Shown here piece by piece: positions 26,914 to 34,520 of a stretch of 64,000 nt of DNA. Position 1 is the first letter of the stretch. Each line of letters starts with the position of its first letter. A program made the translations under genes and the position numbers. Source of the stretch: Sphingobium psychrophilum. Its GTDB lineage: Bacteria > Pseudomonadota > Alphaproteobacteria > Sphingomonadales > Sphingomonadaceae. The stretch covers positions 141,480 through 205,479 of the forward strand of contig NZ_JABBFV010000008.1 of assembly GCF_012927105.1 (NCBI RefSeq). The letters are read 5' to 3'. The notes beneath the pieces were generated by a model. It was given only the letters and a program-made list of their open reading frames with translations. It ran no database searches and was not told the origin of the DNA.

Positions 26914-29262
26914 CTAAAACTTCACCGTCCCCGTTACAAACACCTGCCGCGGATTGCCATAAAAGGCCGTCAGCGTCCCCTCCCTGCCCAGCGTAGGCGT
27001 CGGGAAACCCGCGGCATTGTTGACGATCGCACCTGTCGTCGCATTGGCCGCGACGAAGGTATAGCCCGACGTCTTATATTCCTTGTCCAGCAGGTTCTTG
27101 CCATGCAGCCCCAGCGTCCAGCGATCGTCGGGCGCGGTATAGACGATGCTCGCGTCCCACAGCGCAAAGCCCTTCTGGTCGATATAGGGGTTGGGAATTT
27201 CGAACTGATAGACTTTGCTACGCCACGACACCGTGCTGCCCAGATACAGGCTGCCCGCCCCCACCGGCGCGGTATAGCCCAGCGTGCCGCTCGCGGTCCA
27301 TTTGGGCGTATTCTGCACCTCGCGATTGGCTGCCACATCGGTCGGCACGCCACCGATATTGCTGATATATTCGCGATATTCCGCGTCGATATAGCCGATC
27401 GCGGTGGACAGGTTCAGCCGGTCACCACCGGTCAGCATGTCACGGCCCAGCCGCGCATTGCTCTCGAACTCCAGCCCCTTGAACCGCGCCTTGCCCGCAT
27501 TGGACACGACGCCGCAGAAGGAGGGGATGCCGCCGACCGAGCAGGCGACCGATCCGGGGATCTGCACATCCTTATAATTGGCATAGAAGCCCGCGACCGC
27601 CACATACAGCGCGCCGTCCATGAAATTGCCCTTATAGCCGACTTCATAGCTGTCGACGCTTTCCGGACGGAAGCTCAGGAACGCGGCGATCTCGCTGTCC
27701 TGGCGGATGCCGTCGCTGTTGAGGTCGGGGGCGTTGACGCCCACGCCGCGCGGGTCGAAACCGCCGCCCTTGAAGCCCTGCGCATAGCTGGCATAGAGAT
27801 TATGGTCGGGCGTCGGCTTGTAGCTGACCGACACGCGCGGGGTGAATTTCCTATATTCGCGCTCCCCGTTGAAATTGGTGCCGGGCGCGCCGAACGCCAC
27901 CCCAGCGCCGCCAAACAAGGGCGACCCGCCACCCAGATAATTTTGCCGCAATATGTCGGCCCGCCGCTTGTCCCAGGTATAACGACCGCCCGCGGAAATG
28001 CTCAATTGCTGCGAAATGTCGAAGGTGAAGTCGCCGAACACCGCATAGGTTTCGGTATCGACATCGGCCTGGGTATAGGCGGTTAGGCCGGGAACGGTGG
28101 TGAACAGCCGCACGTCGAACGCCGTGTCGGCCTTGGCATCCAGATAGTAGAAGCCGACCATGCCGTGCAGCGGCCCCTGGTCGTAAAGCAGCTGAAATTC
28201 CTGGCTCAACTGCTCGTTGAAGTAGAAGGCCGGCACATCGACATCGACCGCGGGCAGCGCGTCGAAATCGATCGGCGACGCGCTGTCATCCTTGCGCCAC
28301 GCGCTGATCGACCGCAGCGTCACCGCGTCGGACAGTTCCGCCGTGATATTCATCGAAAGCCCGTAGGATTTCACATATTGCTTGGGGTCGGACAGCCCGC
28401 CGCGTGTGTCGAAAACGTCGTCCAGCACCGGCGCGCCGGATAGTTGGCCGGGGATCAGGCGATGGCCGCCGCGCGCGCTGCTATCATCCTTGGTATAGTC
28501 GCCGGTGATGCGCATCAGCACCGGCTGGCCATAGCCGCCCATTTCGAACGTGGCCCGCCCGGCCCAGACATCCTTGTTGTAATTCTCGTCCCCGGTGGTG
28601 AGGTTGTCGCCAAAGCCGCCACGCGACAGCCGGGCGAACGCGCCGCCGACGCGGATCAGGTCGCCGATCGGGGCAGAGGCGCTGATGATGCCATCGGCTT
28701 GGTCATAGGTGCCATAGCTGCCCTTGATCTTCAGCGCGAAGTCCTGCGGCAGCATCTTGGTCACATATTTCACTGCGCCGCCGATCGTATTGCGGCCATA
28801 GAGCGTCCCCTGCGGCCCGCGCAGCACCTCGATCCGCTCGACATCGTAAATGTCCAGAATCGCGCCCTGCGGCCGGTTCAGATACACATCGTCCAGATAG
28901 ATGCCCACGCCCTGTTCGAAGCCGGACACCGGGTCCTGCTGCCCCACGCCGCGGATGAAGGCGGTCAGCGTCGAATTGGTGCCGCGCGACGCTTCCAGCG
29001 TGGTGTTGGGCGTCACATTCGCCAGATCGGTGATATCGATCGCCCCGCCGCGCTCCAGCGCTTCGCCGGAAAAGGCGCTGACCGCGATCGGCACGCTCAC
29101 CAGCGTCTCCTCCCGCCGCCGGGCGGTCACGATGATCGCCCCCTCATCCTGCTCGACGGTGGCGCCCTGCGGCACCTGCTGGGCCAGCGCCGGCAGCGCG
29201 GCCACGCCGCTCCACGCGGCGGAGGCAAGGGCGATGGCGCGAATGCTGTGATGGGCCTTCAT
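26914..29262 (-). CDS. TonB-dependent outer-membrane receptor
   Basis: 782 residues from ATG 29262 (AGGAG upstream). Signal peptide ends ALPALAQQ; a TonB box-like GAIIVTARRREE follows, then the plug (FIRGVGQQDP, IEVLRGPQGTLYGRNTIGG) and a beta-barrel ending in aromatic F as usual. Active uptake of a siderophore, vitamin, sugar or aromatic compound; the plug style is common in sphingomonad catabolic receptors. The frame extends upstream to 29457 as shadow. The divergent TetR gene and shared palindrome suggest repression by that regulator. Confidence 0.95.
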   Translation of the reverse strand: MKAHHSIRAIALASAAWSGVAALPALAQQVPQGATVEQDEGAIIVTARRREETLVSVPIAVSAFSGEALERGGAIDITDLANVTPNTTLEASRGTNSTLTAFIRGVGQQDPVSGFEQGVGIYLDDVYLNRPQGAILDIYDVERIEVLRGPQGTLYGRNTIGGAVKYVTKMLPQDFALKIKGSYGTYDQADGIISASAPIGDLIRVGGAFARLSRGGFGDNLTTGDENYNKDVWAGRATFEMGGYGQPVLMRITGDYTKDDSSARGGHRLIPGQLSGAPVLDDVFDTRGGLSDPKQYVKSYGLSMNITAELSDAVTLRSISAWRKDDSASPIDFDALPAVDVDVPAFYFNEQLSQEFQLLYDQGPLHGMVGFYYLDAKADTAFDVRLFTTVPGLTAYTQADVDTETYAVFGDFTFDISQQLSISAGGRYTWDKRRADILRQNYLGGGSPLFGGAGVAFGAPGTNFNGEREYRKFTPRVSVSYKPTPDHNLYASYAQGFKGGGFDPRGVGVNAPDLNSDGIRQDSEIAAFLSFRPESVDSYEVGYKGNFMDGALYVAVAGFYANYKDVQIPGSVACSVGGIPSFCGVVSNAGKARFKGLEFESNARLGRDMLTGGDRLNLSTAIGYIDAEYREYISNIGGVPTDVAANREVQNTPKWTASGTLGYTAPVGAGSLYLGSTVSWRSKVYQFEIPNPYIDQKGFALWDASIVYTAPDDRWTLGLHGKNLLDKEYKTSGYTFVAANATTGAIVNNAAGFPTPTLGREGTLTAFYGNPRQVFVTGTVKF

Positions 29263-29330
29263 GGGCGGTTCCTCTCCTGATCGGTGCGCCCGGTTGGCGG
29301 GTCGCGATGCGTCTTGACCGATTCGATAAT

Positions 29331-29349
29331 GAAAGTTGAACCAACTTTC
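29331..29349. promoter_or_regulatory. TetR operator candidate
   Basis: GAAAGTTG-AAC-CAACTTTC, a perfect 8-3-8 palindrome in the spacer between the TonB receptor and the TetR gene, with a partial further half-site (ACTTTCAACTT) beside it. Confidence 0.55.
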
Positions 29350-29420
29350 AACTTGAAATAGAGAGGCGCTGACGAGCGACCGTCGCTGCGGCAAAAAGAA
29401 CACAGATGGCAGGAGTGGTG

Positions 29421-30035
29421 ATGACCGGGGAAGAGGCCGCCAAGGACGACAAGACACCGCGCACCGCGCGCGGCGAACGCACCCGCCGCGCGCTATTGTC
29501 GGCGGCGGCGCAGGAATTTGGCGAAAAGGGTTTCCATGACGGCTCGATCAGCGGCATCACCCGCCGGGCGGGCTGCGCGCTGGGCAGTTTCTACACCTAT
29601 TTCGATACCAAGGACGATATCTTCCGCGCGCTGGTGAACGACATGTCGGGCCAGGTGCGCGACTATGTGTCCCCCCGCATCGCCACCGCGCGCGACGGCA
29701 TCGACGCCGAACGGATCGGCCTGCTCAGCTTTCTGGAGTTCGCGCGCGAACATAAGGAAATCTACCGCATCATCGACGAATCGGAATTTGTCGATGCGGC
29801 CGCCTATCGCGCCCATTATGAAAATACCGCCACCCGCATGGCCGGACGGCTCCGCGCGGCCGCGGACAAGGGCGACGTGCGCGCCGATGTGGAGGAGGTT
29901 CATGCCTGGGCGATCATGGGCATGAACGTGTTCCTGGGGCTGCGCTTCGGCGTCTGGGACGACAGCCGCCCGGCCGAAGAGATCGCAGCGATAGCCAACG
30001 CATTGGTGGAAAAGGGGATCGGCCCACAACGCTGA
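29421..30035 (+). CDS. TetR-family transcriptional regulator
   Basis: 204 residues from ATG 29421 (AGGAG five bases before); an in-frame ATG at 29406 is possible. The HTH is GSISGITRRAGCALGSFYTYFDTKDDIFRALV at about residues 40-70. The C-terminal ligand domain is unassigned. Probably represses itself and the divergent TonB receptor through the palindrome at 29331. Confidence 0.9.
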   Translation: MTGEEAAKDDKTPRTARGERTRRALLSAAAQEFGEKGFHDGSISGITRRAGCALGSFYTYFDTKDDIFRALVNDMSGQVRDYVSPRIATARDGIDAERIGLLSFLEFAREHKEIYRIIDESEFVDAAAYRAHYENTATRMAGRLRAAADKGDVRADVEEVHAWAIMGMNVFLGLRFGVWDDSRPAEEIAAIANALVEKGIGPQR

Positions 30036-30156
30036 GCGACTGCCATGGCAGCCGTCCCATTCCCTGCCCGGATCGGCGCGGGGGACGCCTGCGTCCTGCA
30101 ACCATCGACCGTTTCGGGATTCCTCATCCGTGGTGCAACATCATGCGAGAAGGATC

Positions 30157-30588
30157 ATGGACCTGCCCCCGCGCGCAAAGCGCTCTACCGTTTTCATGGA
30201 CGCCCATGTCCATCTGGGCGAGTCGCTTGCCGCCCGCCAACTGGTTCGCATCCGCGATATTTCCGAAGGCGGCGCAAAAGTTCAGGGCCGGTCACCCGGC
30301 GTGGGGGCGCGCGTCACCATCATGCGGGGCGCGACGGAAATCCCGGCACGGGTCGTCTGGACCACAGGCCAGCATTTCGGCGTCGCATTCGATGAACCGG
30401 CCGATGTGGAGGCGGTGTTGAAAGCCGCCACCCCGAAGTCCCCCGACAGACCGGTTTATGCCAAGGCGCTAACATCAGGCCTGACGCCGGGACCAGCACA
30501 GGTCAGGCGCACCATGCCGCGAACGCGAACGCTGCCGCCGACAAATCGGTCGACGTTCGGGTTGCGACTCGCGAGCATCGATAGCTAG
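30157..30588 (+). CDS. PilZ-domain protein
   Basis: 143 residues from ATG 30157, preceded by AGAAGGA. The N-terminal ~90 residues fit PilZ: RQLVRIRDISEGGAKVQG holds the D-x-S-x-x-G motif and VVWTTGQHFGVAFDEP ends the barrel; the upstream RxxR motif (PPRAKR) is one residue short of the classical RxxxR, so c-di-GMP binding is uncertain. The last 40 residues are a low-complexity, basic Thr/Pro tail. Confidence 0.75.
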   Translation: MDLPPRAKRSTVFMDAHVHLGESLAARQLVRIRDISEGGAKVQGRSPGVGARVTIMRGATEIPARVVWTTGQHFGVAFDEPADVEAVLKAATPKSPDRPVYAKALTSGLTPGPAQVRRTMPRTRTLPPTNRSTFGLRLASIDS

Positions 30589-30742
30589 AGCGAGACGGCT
30601 TGAGCCTGTCTCAGTCCGTTTGTTGAGTAGAGGCGAAGCGAAGTCGAATAGCGTATCGAACCATCAAGCGATGCGCATCGATACGCCATTCCGACAATCT
30701 CAACGGCGGCTCACAACTGGCGGATCAAGCCGATGATCCGGC

Positions 30743-31333
30743 TCAGTTACCCCGCTGCGGCAGCACGCCCGGAGGCATCGCGCCCTGGGGCATCCCACCT
30801 TGCTGTTGCTGCATTTGCTGCTGCAACTTCATCAGTTCGGCCTTCGACTTGAAGTCGTACAGTTCGACGTCGAACACCAGCACCGAACCGGCCGGGATCG
30901 GGCCGGCCGCCTGGTCGCCATAGCCCAACTGCGGCGGAATCCAGAGGCGATACTTGCCGCCCTTCTTCATCTTTTGCAGCCCTTCGGAGAAGCCCGGCAC
31001 GACGCCGTCGATCGGCATCGGCGCCTGCGGATTCTCGTCGAACACCGTGCCGTCGAGCAGCGTGCCCTTATAACCGACCAGCGCCACGTCGGCGGGGGTC
31101 GGGTTGGCGCCGGTGCCTTCCGACAGAACCTTATATTGCAGGCCCGATTCGGTGGTCACAACGCCGTCCGCATGCGTGTTCTGCGTCAGGAACGCCGACG
31201 GCGAGGCTTCGACGCCCTGCTGGCCCGCCCAGGCGAGGCCACCAGCCGCCAGCGCGATCGCGGCGACACCGATCCAGAGGCGCGTCAACGACCCCTTGGC
31301 GATAGAACGAAGGGGTACGGCCGTCGTGGACAT
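30743..31333 (-). CDS. FKBP-type peptidyl-prolyl isomerase
   Basis: 196 residues. One N-terminal membrane or signal segment (LWIGVAAIALAAGGLAWA, 19-36) leads to an FKBP domain at about 62-165, with GYKGTLLDGTVFDEN, VIPGF-like VVPGFSEGLQKMKKGGK and LGYGDQAAGPIPAGSVLVFDVEL. Periplasmic chaperone or isomerase. The Gln/Met-rich tail QLQQQMQQQQGG after 170 is low complexity. Upstream of it on the same strand is rpsU. Confidence 0.9.
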   Translation of the reverse strand: MSTTAVPLRSIAKGSLTRLWIGVAAIALAAGGLAWAGQQGVEASPSAFLTQNTHADGVVTTESGLQYKVLSEGTGANPTPADVALVGYKGTLLDGTVFDENPQAPMPIDGVVPGFSEGLQKMKKGGKYRLWIPPQLGYGDQAAGPIPAGSVLVFDVELYDFKSKAELMKLQQQMQQQQGGMPQGAMPPGVLPQRGN

Positions 31334-31421
31334 GGCGCATGCTCTCGCAAATTAAGGGCAGGGTGTTCGGCAGGACACGGGGCGGCGATGGCGCATAGGC
31401 CGGGGACCGCCCCGATAGCGC

Positions 31422-31628
31422 TTACTTCGCGCCGTCGCGCTCGGCGCGCTTGCGATCCATCTTGCGGGCGCGACGCACAGCGGCAGCCTTTTCGCGGGCG
31501 CGCTTTTCCGAGGGCTTCTCGTAGTGACGACGCAGCTTCATTTCGCGATACACGCCTTCACGCTGCAACTTCTTCTTGAGTGCGCGAAGAGCCTGGTCGA
31601 CATTATTGTCGCGAACGATGATCTGCAT
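31422..31628 (-). CDS. rpsU: 30S ribosomal protein bS21
   Basis: 68 residues from ATG 31628: [20 protein letters not shown] then the very basic C-terminus, typical of bS21. A frame to 31646 exists but lacks support. Located between the FKBP gene and the divergent aldolase-family gene. Confidence 0.95.
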   Translation of the reverse strand: MQIIVRDNNVDQALRALKKKLQREGVYREMKLRRHYEKPSEKRAREKAAAVRRARKMDRKRAERDGAK

Positions 31629-31853
31629 AAGTCCGTTAATCTCCAATCGAAAACGAGCGGTTCGCCGGGATTTTCACGTCTTTCCCGACGGGCCGACCGA
31701 ATAGCAAAGCCAATGAGTCGTCGCAGGTCGCCCTACGCCATGTGGGCGGCGCCCTATCAGCAGAGTCGCGTAAACTCAACCCTAAAGCCTTCATACTCGA
31801 CAAGCCGAGCATGCGGGCGGATAGTGGCGGCATAAAAATAGTGGAGGATCGCC

Positions 31854-32612
31854 ATGGCTACAGCCGCCAAACACCCCGATATGCCCGCCGCCGAATGGGC
31901 GGCGCGCCAGCAGCTTGCCGCCTGCTACCGTATCTTCGATCATATGGGCTGGTCGGAACTGATCTACAACCATATTACGCTGCGCGTACCGGACGAAAAC
32001 GGCGCTTTTCTCATCAATCCCTTTGGCCTGGGCTATGATGAGGTGACCGCCTCCAACCTCGTCAAGATCGACATAGACGGTCAGGTGCTGGACGGCAGTC
32101 CCTATCCCGTCAACCGTGCGGGCTTCACCCAGCATAGCGTGTTTCATCGGCATTTGCCCGACGCGCATTGCATCATTCATACGCACACGACCGCGGGCAT
32201 GGCGGTCAGCGCCTGCGCAGAGGGGCTGAAACCGATCAGCTTCTACGCCGCCGCCTTCATCGGGCGAATCGCCTATCATGACTTTGAAGGCATCACGATT
32301 CGCGCCGACGAAGGCGAGCGGCTGATCGCCAATCTGGGCGACCGTCGCGTCATGCTGTTGCGCAATCATGGAACGCTGGTGATGGCGGGCAGCCTGCCCG
32401 AAGCCTTCCTGACCCACTGGCTGTTGCAACGCGCCTGCGAGATCCAGGTCGCGGCGGGCGCGGCGGGCACGCCGATCGACATTCCCGCGGATGTGATCGC
32501 AGTGCATCAGCGCGACCTGAGCGCCGTGCAATTGCCGGTCGGGCCGGGCGTGCCCGATTTCCAGACGATGGTGCGGCGAATCGACCGGATCGATCCGAGT
32601 TGGAGGGACTGA
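31854..32612 (+). CDS. Class II aldolase/adducin family protein
   Basis: 252 residues. The zinc site motif HTHTTAGMAV (H109 and H111) and a later RNHGTLV histidine fit the L-fuculose-phosphate aldolase fold. GFTQHSVFHRHLPDAHCIIH is typical of the adducin-like clade of unknown substrate. Ribosome site GTGGAGGA lies nine bases before the ATG. It converges on the TIR gene with a palindrome between. Confidence 0.85.
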   Translation: MATAAKHPDMPAAEWAARQQLAACYRIFDHMGWSELIYNHITLRVPDENGAFLINPFGLGYDEVTASNLVKIDIDGQVLDGSPYPVNRAGFTQHSVFHRHLPDAHCIIHTHTTAGMAVSACAEGLKPISFYAAAFIGRIAYHDFEGITIRADEGERLIANLGDRRVMLLRNHGTLVMAGSLPEAFLTHWLLQRACEIQVAAGAAGTPIDIPADVIAVHQRDLSAVQLPVGPGVPDFQTMVRRIDRIDPSWRD

Positions 32613-32633
32613 GGCAATAAACCTGTAACAGGC

Positions 32634-32719
32634 CCGTTCGCCATGAGCCTGTCGAAGGGCTGTTCTTTCCTTCTCACGCTGGAAGAAGGACGGGGCTTCG
32701 ACAGGCTCAGCCCGAACGG
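32634..32719. repeat. Palindromic repeat, 'GAGCCTGTCGAAG' family
   Basis: CCGTTCGCCATGAGCCTGTC at left and CTTCGACAGGCTCAGCCCGA at right. Between the convergent aldolase-like and TIR genes. Confidence 0.75.
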
Positions 32720-32738
32720 AGGAGGGTGAACTCGATTT

Positions 32739-33674
32739 TCACGGCCGCGGGCAGCTTTCGCCTTCCGCCACCATGCGCCGCACCTCCTGCGCGGCGACCT
32801 GGGCCAGCCAGGCGCGGCGCTCCGCCTTGTCGGCGTTCCGCTCCGCCAGCGCGCGCGCGGCCTGCGCCGCGTTGCGCTGCTGCACCGCCATGCGGGCATA
32901 GGTGAAGGCAGCGATAGACAGGCCGCTCAGCACGACGATCAGCAGCAGGGCGGCTGCGGAGAGGGCGGCGGCGATTCGCCGGCTGCGGCGCTGGTCGCGG
33001 CGATAGAGCGCGGCATAGGGCGCGCCGAGCAGGCCCGCGATCAGCTTGAGCTTGACGATATGGCGCTCATTCTTTTGCAGGTCGGGCGCCAACGGTTCGA
33101 GCGGCTGGCTGCGATCCAGTTCACCCGCTGCGTCCAGCGCGAAGAGCAAGGGCGCGGGAAAACAGTCGGTTTCCGGATCGCCGGGCACGCCAGCGGCGAT
33201 CAGCGCAAAGACCGGGGCACCCGGATTGCAGCGCTTGAACGATCGGATTTCCTTGTCGACCCAGACCGATCGGGCCGCGCTGGGCGAGCAGATGACGATC
33301 AGCGCGTCGGACCGGGCGAGCGCTCCCTGCAATTTGGGGCCAAGTTCGGCGGCCCCCGCCAGTTCATCCTCATCGCGGAAGATCGGGCGCAACCGCGCGG
33401 GGATCGGGCCGCGATCGCCCGCCGTCCCCACCAGCGCGCCGGGCACGCGATAATTTTCGATTGCGCGGTGCAGCCAGCGCGCGACCTTCATGTCGGCATG
33501 GCTGTAGCTGATGAAGGCGGCATAGCGTCCCTCGCCCCCGACCGCACCGACCAGCGCCGACAATTGCTTGTGGGCATAACCCGCCAGTTCCGCGCCGCCC
33601 GCAAGCACTGGCTTTCCCACCGCTGCGGCAGTATCCACAGGGGACGAGAATATCTTACCGAAAGGGTTGGACAT
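32739..33674 (-). CDS. TIR-domain protein with C-terminal transmembrane segment
   Basis: 311 residues. TIR domain about residues 50-170: YAAFISYSHAD (box 1), RPIFRDEDELAG, and DALIVICSPSAARSVWVDKEI, the form seen in bacterial TIR proteins. A single membrane helix follows at 234-258, then a basic/Ala-rich coiled-coil-like tail to the end. Related TIR-TM proteins usually continue into WD40 or TPR repeats after the helix; here translation stops, so this may be a trimmed form. TIR domains either signal by interaction or cleave NAD; catalysis is not established here. The 5' end overlaps that of the divergent gene. Confidence 0.88.
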   Translation of the reverse strand: MSNPFGKIFSSPVDTAAAVGKPVLAGGAELAGYAHKQLSALVGAVGGEGRYAAFISYSHADMKVARWLHRAIENYRVPGALVGTAGDRGPIPARLRPIFRDEDELAGAAELGPKLQGALARSDALIVICSPSAARSVWVDKEIRSFKRCNPGAPVFALIAAGVPGDPETDCFPAPLLFALDAAGELDRSQPLEPLAPDLQKNERHIVKLKLIAGLLGAPYAALYRRDQRRSRRIAAALSAAALLLIVVLSGLSIAAFTYARMAVQQRNAAQAARALAERNADKAERRAWLAQVAAQEVRRMVAEGESCPRP

Positions 33675-34359
33675 GATGGGGAAATTCCTGATCGCGGGTG
33701 TGGCGATGATGGCGCTTTATAGTCCCGTCGCTGCGCAGGAGACGGTTCCGACGCCAGCCACTCCTCCGCCGGTCGCTTCTCCAGTCACGCCCCCCGGCCC
33801 GCCCGCCGATCCCTTCGCCCAGGCGATCGCCGCGCGTCAGGTCGCCGACTTCGCCCGGCGCGAGCGTGATCCCCATGCGATGCTGACCGCCGCCCGGATG
33901 CTGCAACAGGTGCCGATGGCCGATGGCGCGACCCCGGCGCAGGGCGACGCCGCTTTCTCCCCCGACGCGCTGTTTACCGAGGCAAAGGCGCTGGCGCGTG
34001 ACGACCAGGCGCTGCTCTTGCAAATTCGGCTGGCGCAGTCGGCGGCGGGGCGCGGCGTGCTCGCCTCCGCCTTTGGCAAGGGGCTGGTGCGGCGCGTGCA
34101 GGACGTCAATCCGCGCAACGCCTATCGCTTCAACGTCACCGCCAAGGGCGGCGAGCCGCTGCGCATCGGCGCGATCGGCGATATCGGCACCAACATGTAT
34201 ATCCGCCTGCTCGATGCGTCGGGCCGGCAGATCTGCCTGGACGACAATGCCGATTATGCCCCGGTCTGCGCCGTCACGCCGCGCGCGTCGGGCCAATATC
34301 GGGTCGATATCGGCAATAAAAGCGCCGCCAAAAGCCGGACCGTGATCCTGAGCAACTAG
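33673..34359 (+). CDS. Secreted protein with PPC-like C-terminal domain
   Basis: 228 residues. Signal peptide MMGKFLIAGVAMMALYSPVAAQ, a Pro-rich linker (TPATPPPVASPVTPPGPPAD), a helical region to about 135, and a C-terminal beta domain (YRFNVTAKGGEPLRIGAIG...MYIRLLDASG) resembling pre-peptidase C-terminal (PPC) modules. The ATG pair at 33673/33676 follows GAAAGGG, which lies inside the TIR coding sequence. Its stop TAG belongs to the MITE-like element inverted repeat. Confidence 0.75.
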   Translation: MMGKFLIAGVAMMALYSPVAAQETVPTPATPPPVASPVTPPGPPADPFAQAIAARQVADFARRERDPHAMLTAARMLQQVPMADGATPAQGDAAFSPDALFTEAKALARDDQALLLQIRLAQSAAGRGVLASAFGKGLVRRVQDVNPRNAYRFNVTAKGGEPLRIGAIGDIGTNMYIRLLDASGRQICLDDNADYAPVCAVTPRASGQYRVDIGNKSAAKSRTVILSN

Positions 34360-34502
34360 GACCAATCGACATTCAGCCCTGACGGCCTGCAAATGGCGAT
34401 TTTCCGCGCTTCCGGTGCTCACGTACTTTAAGTACGCTGCGCTCCGGGTCACGAAAAACCACCATTTTCGGCTCGTCATCTTCTGAATGTCGATCGGTCC
34501 TA
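34357..34502. mobile_element. MITE-like element, copy 2 (146 bp)
   Basis: Terminal inverted repeats: TAGGACCAATCGACATTCAG at 34357-34376 and the complement of TAGGACCGATCGACATTCAG at 34483-34502, 19 of 20 matching. The interior GTACTTTAAGTACGCTGCGC palindrome is the reverse of copy 1 at 16054. Flanked by TA dinucleotides. No coding capacity. Confidence 0.75.
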
Positions 34503-34520
34503 AGACGCGCGGCGGCATGG

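Noticed and set aside
31636..31853. Small ORFs in the rpsU/aldolase spacer
   Set aside because: No ribosome sites or plausible protein composition; the spacer is explained by two divergent promoters.
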